Notes: generated by a model from the sequence alone, not told the origin. Positions 30,525-41,114 are shown, counted from the first letter of the stretch. The stretch: 64,000 nt of DNA from an uncultured Aquimarina sp. (GCF_947492965.1 NZ_CANLOZ010000004.1:434001-498000); one strand, 5' to 3'. Numbers and translations are program-made.

Positions 30525-30962
30525 CTAATTATTAACTTTCCAGGTATGAGTTTCATCTTCAAAAATCTCTTTTCCAAATATTGGTACTTCTTTTTTTATA
30601 GTATCTACTAAGTATTCTAATGCTTGAAATGTTACTTTTCTATGTGGCGCCGAAACAAAAACGAAAAGACATATTTCTCCTGCTTTTACTTTTCCCAGAC
30701 TATGGTAAATATGCATACAAGTAAGATCAAATTTATCAAAGGTAGCTTCTCTAATTTCGTGGAACTTGTTTTCTGCCATTTCTTGATAAGCAGTATAATC
30801 AATCGCTTGTACCACTTTACCTTCTATCTCATCGGCACGTACCTGACCCAGAAAAATATCGTGTGCACCAATAGTAGTTTTTGTTTGATGTTTTTCTATA
30901 GAATTAGCAATAAAACTGGGACTAATTGGTCCTTCTACAAATACAGTTTTTCTCTTTTTCAT
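30525..30962 (-). CDS. moaE: Molybdopterin synthase catalytic subunit
   Basis: GAHDIFLGQVRADE...IDYTAYQEMAENKF...IYHSLGKVKAGEICLFVFVSAPHRKVTFQA. Confidence 0.94.
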   Translation of the reverse strand: MKKRKTVFVEGPISPSFIANSIEKHQTKTTIGAHDIFLGQVRADEIEGKVVQAIDYTAYQEMAENKFHEIREATFDKFDLTCMHIYHSLGKVKAGEICLFVFVSAPHRKVTFQALEYLVDTIKKEVPIFGKEIFEDETHTWKVNN

Positions 30963-31032
30963 TAGTATTTTTGTTCTTTTTTTAATGGAATGTACCGTTA
31001 GTTTTAATCAATATTCTTATAATTTTATCAAA

Positions 31033-31272
31033 TTAACCACCAGCAAAAGGAGGTAGTAATGCGATTTCGGAACTGGCATTAAGTAGTGTAGAATGATCTG
31101 AAATTTCTTTATCAATAGCTATATTGAAGGATAGATCCTTCAGCTTATCGTATTTGTTATTTAGCTTATGAATTAGTTGTTCCACAGTACTTCCCGATTG
31201 CAAAGAAATCTCTTCTTCATTACAATTCGTAGCTTCAGCGATCATTCCAAAATATAAAATTTTTAATTCCAT
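31033..31272 (-). CDS. moaD: Molybdopterin synthase sulfur carrier subunit
   Basis: 79 aa ubiquitin-like, ends IALLPPFAGG. Confidence 0.92.
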   Translation of the reverse strand: MELKILYFGMIAEATNCNEEEISLQSGSTVEQLIHKLNNKYDKLKDLSFNIAIDKEISDHSTLLNASSEIALLPPFAGG

Positions 31273-31835
31273 TGTATAGCTTCTTGATATTGTTGTTGCG
31301 TATTTATATTTTCTAAAAATGGTCTTATATCATTCCTTATTGGTACGTTCTTAACCTTTAGTGCTGCCATGGTTCTAAACAGACTTAAACGGTTTTGCCG
31401 GATACTTTCTAAAAAAGTAGGTAATACGGTGGATTTATATAAGGACACCAAAGGTGTCTTTTCATAAGTAATGACATCATAATCCGAATCACTTTTTAAA
31501 ACCAGCTCTTGTAAAACAGACGGAGTGATAAAAGGAATATCACAACTCAAAATGAGATTTTGAGAAGTTAAAGTATTCTTTAAACCTGTATAGATGCCTC
31601 CTACAGGTCCTAAATTAGGAAAGTCATCCGAAATACAAGGATATCCAAATACTTCATAATCCTCATTTTTAGTAATGATGAATATCTTATTGGTAATAGT
31701 TTCTAAGGCTTCGATGATGTAAGAAATGAAAGGTTTTCCTAAGTGAAGTTTCAAGCCTTTTTCTTCTCCCATTCGACTGCTTTTACCACCAGCTAATATA
31801 ATTCCAGTGATATCTGTATCCTTGGACAAAGTCAT
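31263..31835 (-). CDS. mobA: Molybdenum cofactor guanylyltransferase
   Basis: GIILAGGKSSRMGEEKGLKLHLGKPFISY; LSCDIPFITPSVLQEL. Confidence 0.92.
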   Translation of the reverse strand: MTLSKDTDITGIILAGGKSSRMGEEKGLKLHLGKPFISYIIEALETITNKIFIITKNEDYEVFGYPCISDDFPNLGPVGGIYTGLKNTLTSQNLILSCDIPFITPSVLQELVLKSDSDYDVITYEKTPLVSLYKSTVLPTFLESIRQNRLSLFRTMAALKVKNVPIRNDIRPFLENINTQQQYQEAIQWN

Positions 31836-32185
31836 AACTGTAATGATTTTAGTTGCTCATCTAGAAAATCCCAACAATTCTTATTAATGTTCTCAAAAGC
31901 AAGGATCATTTTTAATCCATACTCCGTAATTTCCGTTCCACCACCGCCACTACCGCCAGTATTGGTTTTGATAACTGGAGTTGAAGCATTTTTATTAATA
32001 GAATCTACTAAGTTCCAGGCCTTTTTATAAGACATGCCTAAAGATTTAGCAGCTTTAGAAACAGAACCTTCAGAAGCGATAGCTTTCAAGATTTTTATTC
32101 TTCCTTCTCCAAGGAAAACTCCTTCTTTACCTTCTATCCAGATTCTACTTTTTATTTGATACATCTCCACCGTTGTTTCCTGCAA
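31832..32185 (-). CDS. ModE-like winged-helix protein without molybdate-binding (MOP) domains
   Basis: GRIKILKAIASEGSVSKAAKSLGMSYKKAWNLVDSIN...TGGSGGGGTEITEYG; only 117 aa. Confidence 0.88.
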   Translation of the reverse strand: MQETTVEMYQIKSRIWIEGKEGVFLGEGRIKILKAIASEGSVSKAAKSLGMSYKKAWNLVDSINKNASTPVIKTNTGGSGGGGTEITEYGLKMILAFENINKNCWDFLDEQLKSLQL

Positions 32186-32308
32186 GATATAACGAAAAAA
32201 ATGAAGAAAAGATACTTTCAGAAATTTTTATGATTTTCTCAAAATAGATAGGATTTCAGTCAAACTATTGAATAATAACAGCTTTTTATCCCAAAAACGA
32301 TAAGAATT

Positions 32309-33490
32309 CTATTTAGGTAAAATAATTGTTTCCACTAAATCACCTTTAGAAATTGTATTCATATTTTCAGGAATATAGACTAACGCATTGGCTATTGCAT
32401 ATGTTAATAGCATAGCGGAACTCTGCCCTTCAAGAATTTCGACAGCTTTACCAGAGACTTTGGCTTTTAGAAATTGTGCTCTGTCTCCTTTCTTACTAAA
32501 ATCCTTTGTAATGGATTTGTTTGTTCTTTTTAATCCTTCAGATGCTATCCCCATTATTTTTCTAATTGTAGGGAGAACATATATGTAGAAGCAGGTTAGG
32601 GAAGAAGCAGGATTACCAGGTAGTGCATATACTAAAGTATCCGAATTACGACCAAAAAATAGAGGCTTACCAGGTTTTTGTTTAATCTTGTAAAATAATT
32701 CGTCTATTTGTAACTCGGCTAATACATCTTTTACAAAGTCATAATCCCCTACAGAAATTCCTCCACTTATTAGAACTATTTCATGATTTGTGATCGCCTC
32801 TTTTACGGTGTTTTTCGTACTATCATAATCATCCTGTACAGTGTAGTTCTGAATTTTTTTGACATTCAACCGTTTCAGTGCTACTTCTAATTGCACAGAA
32901 TTACTTTCATAGATTTGACCTTCTTGTAAGGGAAGTCCAGGAGTGACTAATTCATTACCGGTTGTTATTATAGCGATACTTGGTGGATTAAAAACTTGTA
33001 CTTCGGTGATACCTAATCCTGCTAGATAACCGATACCAGCAGGAGTTAATTGTGTCCCCTTTTTTAAAGCAACTTCTCCTTCTTTGATTTGTTCTCCGAT
33101 AGGTCTTATATTGCTATTACTTGGCACCTGATCTTCGATCGAAATATGATTCTCGGATCTGTGTACTTTTTCCTGCATTATTACGGTTTCAGCATCATTA
33201 GGTACTCTGGCTCCAGTAAAAATCCGTACTCCTTGTCCAGGAGATAAAGAGTAATCAATACTACTGCCAGCGGGTACTTCACCTACTACTTCATATGAGT
33301 TGTTATCATGCAATGATAAGGCATATCCATCCATTGCTGATTGTCGAAAAGGAGGCATGTTTATAGGAGAAACAACATCATCACTAAGAACAAGACCATC
33401 AGCATCTTTTAAAAAAACAGTAGTTTTTTTTGGAGTATAACTTACATTAGAAACTATAGATAGTGCTTCAGTTACAGAAATCATGTGCAA
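32309..33490 (-). CDS. moeA: Molybdopterin molybdotransferase
   Basis: MPPFRQSAMDGYAL...RIFTGARVPNDAETVIMQE...GNELVTPG...LISGGISVGDYDFVKD...ALPGNPASS. Confidence 0.95.
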   Translation of the reverse strand: MHMISVTEALSIVSNVSYTPKKTTVFLKDADGLVLSDDVVSPINMPPFRQSAMDGYALSLHDNNSYEVVGEVPAGSSIDYSLSPGQGVRIFTGARVPNDAETVIMQEKVHRSENHISIEDQVPSNSNIRPIGEQIKEGEVALKKGTQLTPAGIGYLAGLGITEVQVFNPPSIAIITTGNELVTPGLPLQEGQIYESNSVQLEVALKRLNVKKIQNYTVQDDYDSTKNTVKEAITNHEIVLISGGISVGDYDFVKDVLAELQIDELFYKIKQKPGKPLFFGRNSDTLVYALPGNPASSLTCFYIYVLPTIRKIMGIASEGLKRTNKSITKDFSKKGDRAQFLKAKVSGKAVEILEGQSSAMLLTYAIANALVYIPENMNTISKGDLVETIILPK

Positions 33491-33552
33491 ATATTTTTTG
33501 TAAAAGTATTGCTTTGTGTGTAGTAAACCTAAATTTTAAATAATAGAGATAA

Positions 33553-33585
33553 AATAAAAAAAGCACGGCCCAAAGGACCGTGCTA
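33553..33585 (-). terminator. Terminator downstream of 33615..34148
   Basis: aaaaaaagcacggcccaaaggaccgtgct; T-tract on minus strand. Confidence 0.75.
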
Positions 33586-33614
33586 TCATAAAACCTTACT
33601 TTTTTATGATTGAT

Positions 33615-34148
33615 TTAACCTTTAAAAACTATTTTTCTTAGTTTATATCCTTCCACCTTAATAAAATAGGTTTTTGGATCTCTATAGTTATGGATGTATT
33701 CATCTATTATTCCGTTATCCAATAGCCTTCCTGTTAAAGTGTAAAGACTGTAAGTAAGACCAAGAGGTACATCTTTAATATCTTTAAATGTTTCTAGACC
33801 TGTACTCTGCTGACAAGTAGAATCGGCTAGAAATCTATCTATGAAAGTGATTCTTCCTTTCTTTTCTCCTTCTAAGGTTACAGTTGCTGATTCATCAACA
33901 TCTAATATTCCGTTTCCTGAAATGTCTCCTAATATAATTAAGCACGCATTTCTAATTTTAATTCGTACACCATTTTCAATATGTAAACTCTCTGTAATAA
34001 AGATTACACCTTCTTCTGTGTTTTCGTCTAATCCGTTGATAACGGTGTTCTCTGTAACTGACATTAATTTGTACGAAATGTCAATTTTTACATTTGCAAA
34101 TGCCACACTTGCAAAAAGTAGGGTAACTAGGGGTAATATTCTTTTCAT
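33615..34148 (-). CDS. Exported hypothetical protein (T9SS-like C-terminus)
   Basis: Signal peptide; C-term LTYSLYTLTGRLLDNGIIDEYIHNYRDPKTYFIKVEGYKLRKIVFKG. Confidence 0.55.
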   Translation of the reverse strand: MKRILPLVTLLFASVAFANVKIDISYKLMSVTENTVINGLDENTEEGVIFITESLHIENGVRIKIRNACLIILGDISGNGILDVDESATVTLEGEKKGRITFIDRFLADSTCQQSTGLETFKDIKDVPLGLTYSLYTLTGRLLDNGIIDEYIHNYRDPKTYFIKVEGYKLRKIVFKG

Positions 34149-34506
34149 AAGGTTCAGTTTTTTGGGTTAAACTGCAATTAAAAAAGTAAGAATTATCTCA
34201 CTTATTACGTGTTTTTATCGTTGTAAAACACTTATTTAACGACAAGATACAACTTTTTATGTGAAAACCGTAATTTTTATAACTAAAATATTGATTTCGG
34301 AAGCCTAGTTTTTATAAAAAATCTCATTTAGCCTGTAAACACAGGTGTTTTAACAAATGTTAAAATTTATATTTTTATTAACATATTGAGTGTTAGTTTA
34401 TTACTTTTTTAGCTATTTAGGAAAGTGAAGAGGTGATTTTAAAATTTAAAGGTAATTTTTAAGATAAGGGGAAATTTCAGAATTTTTAGTTCTACATTTG
34501 AATAAG

Positions 34507-36828
34507 ATGAAAAACCAACTTTTGTTATATTTCCAAGCTTTTAGTATCTGGTTTAAAAGCCTAATTAGAGAATCAGCAAATAATATCATTAGTATTATTT
34601 TTATAGGATTTCTATACCTTGCGTTATGGCATTTTCCTCAAACGGTAGATCTGTTGCTGATTTTAAACCAAACAGAAACCTTTTTGCTAGAAGTTCCTTT
34701 ATATTTTAGTTTACTCTCAATTTCGGCATTTATTATATGGAATATTCCTAAATATTTTTACTACCATAATTATAAGGATATTTCTATCCGTAATCTTATA
34801 GGTTTTATTCCTAATCAGCATTATAAATTTCAGGATAGGAGTGAATCTGCTAGTTACTCTTATACTACAAGAATTCATATGAGAAAAACATTGCCTAGGA
34901 TTCTTGGGATTTTATTATTGGCGATATCGGCATTAAGTATTCTTAATGCGATGGAATTATTTGGATTAGAAAATACATATACCAAGTTTTTGGATTCAAC
35001 AAGTATGTTGCTATCAGTAATTTTCCTATTGTTATTATTATCAGAACCGAGGTTATATACTTTATTGAAGAATTTTCTCAATAAAATAGCAAATACGACA
35101 ATTGTATTTTTTTGTATTTCTATTGGACTAATGATTTTAATTATTTCTTTAGGGACTCTAAATACTCAGGCAGAAAAGGATCTGGGGAAATTATTTCTTG
35201 CTAATTCTGCCTTGACTTTATTGTTTTTTTCTTTGTCTTTTAATAGTTATAAATTCCTTAAAAGTTTTCCAAAGAAGTTATTCTATGGAACTATCTTAGT
35301 AGGTGGCTTTTTGATATTAATCTCTTTCTTTATTTTCAATTTTTATCCAAAATGGGCTACCGGAGTAAATCCTTTATCGATAATGGTTTTATCGCTTTTG
35401 AGTCTTTTTATGATTTGTTTTATTTTAATTTTAGTTGGAAAAAAGATTAGATTACCTCTTTTATCTATTATTACTATTATCTGTATTTTTTCTTCAAGGT
35501 TTTTTACAGATAACTCGGATCATTATCAACTAGAAATAAAGAAAACCACTGTAGATAGGGTTTCGTTAGATACGTATATTTATCATTGGCTAGAAAGTAG
35601 GAAGGGTGATATTTTAAATACCGATAATAAGTTTCCTATTATCATGGTATCAGCAGAAGGAGGAGGTTCGAGAGCTGGACTTTGGTCATTTCTAACCCAC
35701 AGTTATTTATACGAGAAATCAGAAGGTGCTTATTTTGATCGAAATTTACTTTCGTTAACTGGGGCTTCTGGAGGAAGTGTTGGGAATGCTATGTTTTTTG
35801 CTGAAGCTCGTAACGCTAGTATATCAAATCGTAAGGCGGATTTTAAAATTCAATCTGATATTGAGAATCCTAATTTGAATTATAAAGCAAGTGTGATATA
35901 TAAGGATAATTACCTCTCTACCGCATTATTGTCATTATTAGGAAGAGATTTGTTTAAAGAGGTAACTAGCTTATTTAATTTTAAAAATAGAGGACAATTA
36001 TTAGAAGATCAATGGATTCGAGCTCATGGGCAATTTTTTTCAGATGAAAAAGGGGACCTAATTCTTAACAAAGAATTTTTATCTTTTTATAAAGGTGTAA
36101 TTTCTAAAAATAGGAAAATATCAGATCCTAAGATTCCACCTTTACTATTGATTAATACAACACATACGCAAACTGGAAATTATAATATAATTAGTCCAGT
36201 AACGTATGCTCATCTAAGATCATTAGAGGGGATGAATGATTTTATTAATACTGTACAATCTAGTTATCCAAATGGATCTATAGATCTTTCAACGGCTATG
36301 AGGATTAATGCAAGTTTTCCTTTTGTTACTCCAGTAGGTGAGGTAAGAAAAAAAGACCGAACGGATATAATAACATCTGATCAGTATGCAGATGCTGGAT
36401 ATTATGATAATATAGGTGGTAGAGTATCAAAAGGTATTGAAGAAGTGCTTGCCAAAGTCTTAAGAGATTCTTTTCCAGAGTTGATTGAAAAAGTAAAAAT
36501 GAAGCATGTCTTAATTACTAATAGCGAAGAGCGTAAAATAGCAAAAACAAGTAGTCAGTTAACAGCACCTTTAACGACCTTACAGAATGTAAGATATGGT
36601 CATACGCGTGAAATAATGGAAAAATTAGGAGATGATCATATTGTAGAGTTGAAGCCAACGGAAATAATACCATCTACAAATTTGGAAGATTCTATTTCTA
36701 AACGTAAAAATGAAGAAAAGATAAAACCCGTGTTGCCTTTAGGAAGGTACTTATCCAAAATAGCAATTAGATCTATGGAGGCTAGATTAGATACAATTAA
36801 ATCGGATTTGGATATAATTTTAAAATAA
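34507..36828 (+). CDS. Polytopic membrane protein with patatin-like phospholipase domain
   Basis: Several N-terminal TMs, then VSAEGGGSRAGLWSF...LTGASGGSVGNAMFFAEAR...YADAGYYDNIGG (oxyanion GGGxR, GxSGG, D-G-like). Confidence 0.75.
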   Translation: MKNQLLLYFQAFSIWFKSLIRESANNIISIIFIGFLYLALWHFPQTVDLLLILNQTETFLLEVPLYFSLLSISAFIIWNIPKYFYYHNYKDISIRNLIGFIPNQHYKFQDRSESASYSYTTRIHMRKTLPRILGILLLAISALSILNAMELFGLENTYTKFLDSTSMLLSVIFLLLLLSEPRLYTLLKNFLNKIANTTIVFFCISIGLMILIISLGTLNTQAEKDLGKLFLANSALTLLFFSLSFNSYKFLKSFPKKLFYGTILVGGFLILISFFIFNFYPKWATGVNPLSIMVLSLLSLFMICFILILVGKKIRLPLLSIITIICIFSSRFFTDNSDHYQLEIKKTTVDRVSLDTYIYHWLESRKGDILNTDNKFPIIMVSAEGGGSRAGLWSFLTHSYLYEKSEGAYFDRNLLSLTGASGGSVGNAMFFAEARNASISNRKADFKIQSDIENPNLNYKASVIYKDNYLSTALLSLLGRDLFKEVTSLFNFKNRGQLLEDQWIRAHGQFFSDEKGDLILNKEFLSFYKGVISKNRKISDPKIPPLLLINTTHTQTGNYNIISPVTYAHLRSLEGMNDFINTVQSSYPNGSIDLSTAMRINASFPFVTPVGEVRKKDRTDIITSDQYADAGYYDNIGGRVSKGIEEVLAKVLRDSFPELIEKVKMKHVLITNSEERKIAKTSSQLTAPLTTLQNVRYGHTREIMEKLGDDHIVELKPTEIIPSTNLEDSISKRKNEEKIKPVLPLGRYLSKIAIRSMEARLDTIKSDLDIILK

Positions 36829-36881
36829 ACAAGTCATTTGTCATTTTTTTTTGTACTTTTGTCATGTAAAAAATGTAATGT

Positions 36882-37334
36882 ATGAGCGCGGTATCACCTT
36901 TAGATTATGATAGTCTAGAAAGTCAGGGGTTGTTAAGATATTTAAATATTAATATCCCTTTACGAAATGTATATGATTTTATAGAATTATCTCGAAACGG
37001 AATAGATAAAAGAGCATTGTTACATCTTGCTAAAACTATAGATTTTGATCTTAGTGAGCTTGCGCATGTCCTACATGTTTCTGAACGTACCATACAACGA
37101 TACGAATTAAAAAAGAAACTTAGCACAGAAGCTAGTGCAAAAGCATTACAATTGGCAAAACTTTATGCAAGAGGAGAGAGTATCTTTGGAGATTTAGAAC
37201 GTTTTAAAAGATGGATGGAACTCCCGAATGTTGCATTAGCTACTAAAAGACCAAAAGAATTGCTTGATACTACATTTGGATTTCAGTTATTAAACGAAGA
37301 ATTAATTCGTATTGAGCATGGAATTTTTGCATAA
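36882..37334 (+). CDS. Xre/MbcA/ParS-type antitoxin (DUF2384-like)
   Basis: FDLSELAHVLHVSERTIQRYELKKKLSTEASAKALQLAKLYARGESIFGDLERFKRWMELPNVAL. Confidence 0.9.
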   Translation: MSAVSPLDYDSLESQGLLRYLNINIPLRNVYDFIELSRNGIDKRALLHLAKTIDFDLSELAHVLHVSERTIQRYELKKKLSTEASAKALQLAKLYARGESIFGDLERFKRWMELPNVALATKRPKELLDTTFGFQLLNEELIRIEHGIFA

Positions 37335-37798
37335 TGTTAGTATATAGAATTGCGAAACAAAAATACATTCGTGACCTTACCGGAATAGGAGCTAAAACAG
37401 TTGGAGGTAGATGGAATCCTAAAGGTGTTGCAGTTTTGTATACGAGTACAAGCTCTTCACTTTCTGTCTTAGAAGTATTGGCTCACCTTCCTGCTGCTTA
37501 CTTTCCAGATAATATGTCTTTAGCCACTATAGAGGTACCTGACGAGTTGGTGTCTACTATCGATATAAAGGAGTTACCAAAGGATTGGAATAAAATACCG
37601 CCATCTACAGGTATTCAACATTTTGCTATGAATTGGATATCAGAGAATAAATATTTGGGCCTAAAAGTACCAAGTATCATTGTACCAAGAGAGCAAAATC
37701 TATTGATTAATCCATTACATCCAAACTTTGATCTAGTAAAATTAATAGAAATCGAACCTTTCGATTTTGATTCTAGATTATTAAAATCTGTTTTCTAA
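37334..37798 (+). CDS. RES-domain toxin
   Basis: MLVYRIAKQKYIRDLTGIGAKTVGGRWNPKGVAVLYTSTSSSLSVLEVLAHL; overlaps antitoxin stop (TAATG). Confidence 0.92.
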   Translation: MLVYRIAKQKYIRDLTGIGAKTVGGRWNPKGVAVLYTSTSSSLSVLEVLAHLPAAYFPDNMSLATIEVPDELVSTIDIKELPKDWNKIPPSTGIQHFAMNWISENKYLGLKVPSIIVPREQNLLINPLHPNFDLVKLIEIEPFDFDSRLLKSVF

Positions 37799-38065
37799 CG
37801 GGAGATCAGTTAATTTGAGAATGAAAGATAAATTACTAAAATGTTAATATAAAGTTAATGCTTTGGTAATGTTTAATTGTTTTTTATTGTAAATCAGTGT
37901 CTTGTGTTTTTTGGTGTTTGTTATAGTTCGTTAAATTTTGTAAAGAATTTCCTTCATTTTTGCAATTTATCTAACTTGCCAGATTCAAAATAAGTAACAA
38001 ATCCTCAATTTTTACGTCATATTTTGAATAACTAAACTTAATTCGCTAATAAAATGTATACAAAA

Positions 38066-40138
38066 ATGAGAAAAGTGTATTTTTTGGTTGCACTCTCAAT
38101 TGCTTTCGTCAGTTGCAAGAATGAATCCAAAAAAGAAGAAGAAGGGCAAAAAGAAACTACTGCAAAAGTAGAAAAGATTCCAGGGATTGTCTTAGATAAC
38201 ATGGATACTTCTGTGAGCCCAAAAGAAGATTTCTATAATTATGTAAATGGAAATTGGATGAAGAATACCGAAATCCCTGAAGATAGAACCAGATGGGGAG
38301 GTTTTGGAGTTTTAAGGAAAAAAACTGATTACGATGTATTGGATATTTTAGCTAAAGCGAAAGCTAGCGGAAAATATGCGGCAGGGACAGATCAATACAA
38401 AGCAATATTGATTTATGAATCTATTATGGATACAATTGCAAGAGATAAAGCTGGTATCACCCCATTGAAACCCACTTTAGATAAAATTGCAGCAATTAAG
38501 AATTTAAAAGATCTGCAAACAGTATTAGCTTCAGAAACTGCTGTTTCAGCGCCGTTCGCTGGTTTAGTGTCGTTTCCAAATTTGAGTAATAGTACCGTTA
38601 ATGCTCCTTATATATCTACAGGAGGTTTAGGGCTTCCTGATCGCGATTATTATCTAGATCAAGATGAAAAATCTAAAGAAATAAGAGGACAATATTTAGA
38701 TCATATCACCAGAATGTTACAATATATTGGTGAAACTGAAAAGCAAGCACGTAAAAATGCTGAAACGATATTATTAATTGAAACCAAATTGGCAGAACCT
38801 CGTTTGGATAAAGTGGAAAGTAGAGATACAAGAAACTTTAACAATCCTAGATCTATGGAGCAATTAACAGAAATGACTCCTGCTATCGATTGGAATAAAT
38901 TAATGAAGGATTTAGAGGTAAAAAAAGACTTAGATTCTGTGATCGTTATGCAGCCTAAGTATATGGTAGCATTGCAAGATGTTCTTGCTAACACTAGCAT
39001 CGAAGATCTTAAGACTGTGATGCGTTGGTCTACTTTTAATAACGCTACAGGTTCTCTTTCTACAGAGATTGAAAAGGCAAATTGGGACTTTTATAGTAAA
39101 ACGTTAAATGGAGCAATAAAACAAAGACCATTAGAAGAAAGAGCTTTGGCCAGAGTAAATGGTTCAGTAGGGGAGGCTATAGGTCAATTATATGTAGATG
39201 AAAAGTTCCCGCCAGAGGCAAAAGCTAAGGCCGAAAAAATGATCACTAATGTTATTAAAGCGTATCAAAAAAGAATTGAAGTTCTAGACTGGATGAGTGA
39301 CAGCACAAAAACAAAAGCTATTCAGAAATTGGATAAGTTTACAGTTAAAATAGGATATCCAGATGAGTGGGAAGACTACTCTACTTTAGATGTAAAAGAT
39401 GGAAATTCTTATTTCGAAAATATGATTGCAGTTTCTAAATGGAGTTTCAAAAAGAATATTGAAGAAATTGGAGAGCCTGTAGATAAATCAGAATGGGGAA
39501 TGTCTCCGCAAACAGTAAATGCTTATTTCAATCCATTGTTTAATGAAATTGTTTTCCCAGCAGCAATATTACAACCACCTTTTTATAATTATACAGCTGA
39601 TGAAGCGGTAAATTATGGAGGGATCGGAGCTGTGATTGGTCATGAGATATCACATGCCTTTGACGATTCTGGTGCTCGCTTTGATGCCGAAGGAAACCTT
39701 TCAAATTGGTGGACAGACGGTGACCTTAAAAAGTTTACAGAGCGAGGATCTGCTCTAGCGGAACAATATAGCGCTATCGAAGTTTTAGATAGTGTTTTTA
39801 TCAATGGTAAATTTACACTTGGTGAGAATATTGGTGATTTAGGAGGTGTTTTAGGTGCTTATGATGGTTTACAAATGCACTTAGAAGAAAATGGAAGACC
39901 CGAAGATATTGATGGGTTTACTCCAGAACAAAGATTCTTTATGTCTTGGGCTACTGTATGGAGAACAAAGATTAGAGAAGATGCTCTAAGAACTCAAATT
40001 AAAACAGACCCTCATTCACCAGGAACTACTAGAGCAATACAACCTTTATTAAATGTACAAGCGTTTTATGATGCTTTTGATATTAAAGAAGGAGATAGTA
40101 TGTATTTAGCTCCAGAAAAAAGAGTGAGTATTTGGTAA
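38066..40138 (+). CDS. M13-family zinc metallopeptidase lipoprotein
   Basis: NPLFNEIVFPAAILQPPFY...VIGHEISHAFDDSGARFDAEGNLSNWW...ENIGDLGG. Confidence 0.95.
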   Translation: MRKVYFLVALSIAFVSCKNESKKEEEGQKETTAKVEKIPGIVLDNMDTSVSPKEDFYNYVNGNWMKNTEIPEDRTRWGGFGVLRKKTDYDVLDILAKAKASGKYAAGTDQYKAILIYESIMDTIARDKAGITPLKPTLDKIAAIKNLKDLQTVLASETAVSAPFAGLVSFPNLSNSTVNAPYISTGGLGLPDRDYYLDQDEKSKEIRGQYLDHITRMLQYIGETEKQARKNAETILLIETKLAEPRLDKVESRDTRNFNNPRSMEQLTEMTPAIDWNKLMKDLEVKKDLDSVIVMQPKYMVALQDVLANTSIEDLKTVMRWSTFNNATGSLSTEIEKANWDFYSKTLNGAIKQRPLEERALARVNGSVGEAIGQLYVDEKFPPEAKAKAEKMITNVIKAYQKRIEVLDWMSDSTKTKAIQKLDKFTVKIGYPDEWEDYSTLDVKDGNSYFENMIAVSKWSFKKNIEEIGEPVDKSEWGMSPQTVNAYFNPLFNEIVFPAAILQPPFYNYTADEAVNYGGIGAVIGHEISHAFDDSGARFDAEGNLSNWWTDGDLKKFTERGSALAEQYSAIEVLDSVFINGKFTLGENIGDLGGVLGAYDGLQMHLEENGRPEDIDGFTPEQRFFMSWATVWRTKIREDALRTQIKTDPHSPGTTRAIQPLLNVQAFYDAFDIKEGDSMYLAPEKRVSIW

Positions 40139-40160
40139 CATACCAAAAGAAAATATTAAT

Positions 40161-40192
40161 AAAAGCCCTGAGAAATCAGGGCTTTTGTTTTT
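40161..40192 (+). terminator. Terminator after M13 peptidase gene
   Basis: AAAAGCCCTGA-gaaa-TCAGGGCTTTTGTTTTTT. Confidence 0.85.
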
Positions 40193-40214
40193 TGTAGAAT
40201 GTTATGGATTTAGT

Positions 40215-40952
40215 TTATTGTTCTTCAAACCAACCAGCATAACCATTGTAACTGGAAGATGCAATAGCGAATTCATTATTGCTACCACCAGAAATGGCGA
40301 ATCGACTTAGACGAATACTTCCTCCAGAGAAAGTACTATTTGGATTGGACGGTGGTGTAAAACGATATAATGCACTATGCTTTTCTATATTATTTTGTTT
40401 TATTCGTATCCACATCCATCCAAATTCATTTGCATGCACGGTTAACTGCATAGGACCATCTTCAGCATAAATATTTTGACTTGATACTACATTAGAATGA
40501 AATCTAGCGGAGGTAAAAGGAGTAACTTTTGTTTTACCAAAAATCCCTTGTTTACGATATAAAAGACTTAATCCTTGTCCAACGCCATCTAATCGAATAT
40601 CAGATCTTCCCGTGGCAACAATATTAGAATTTCGTTCAGATCTGTCTAAACTTTCAATATTTACCGTTGTAGAAATTGTTAAATCAACCCATTGTGTGGT
40701 ATGTGCAACGGTTCTGCTAGAAAAATCTAAGGTTCTTTGTAATCCATTACTAAAGAGTGTACCTGAATTAAATTCGAATCCCCGGAAGTTTTTCGATTGA
40801 CTTTCTTCAGAATCTAACACTCCTTTTGTTGTAATCATAACATCGTGATCCAATTCAAGGAGTTGTAGATCCTCTGCGGTTTCGTTTTCCTCACAAGAAA
40901 ATAAAAGACCAGCGACGATCACCATTAAAATTTTAATTTTTAATTTTTTCAT
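40215..40952 (-). CDS. Hypothetical lipoprotein
   Basis: 245 aa, LLFSCEE lipobox; no family recognised. Confidence 0.65.
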   Translation of the reverse strand: MKKLKIKILMVIVAGLLFSCEENETAEDLQLLELDHDVMITTKGVLDSEESQSKNFRGFEFNSGTLFSNGLQRTLDFSSRTVAHTTQWVDLTISTTVNIESLDRSERNSNIVATGRSDIRLDGVGQGLSLLYRKQGIFGKTKVTPFTSARFHSNVVSSQNIYAEDGPMQLTVHANEFGWMWIRIKQNNIEKHSALYRFTPPSNPNSTFSGGSIRLSRFAISGGSNNEFAIASSSYNGYAGWFEEQ

Positions 40953-41114
40953 ATTGTAAAATGATTTAAGATGAATTAAAAAAGAATCGACGTCGTTTCG
41001 ATTGCTAAACTATAAGGGTATTTACTAATTACGAAAGACAGTATACGCAGATTTATAAATTTACATCTCTTGTGTTATCATTTGTTCTTATGAAAATATT
41101 TCAAATAGTTTACT

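Noticed and set aside
30624-30965. 113-aa ORF antisense to moaE
   Set aside because: Overlaps a confidently identified moaE.
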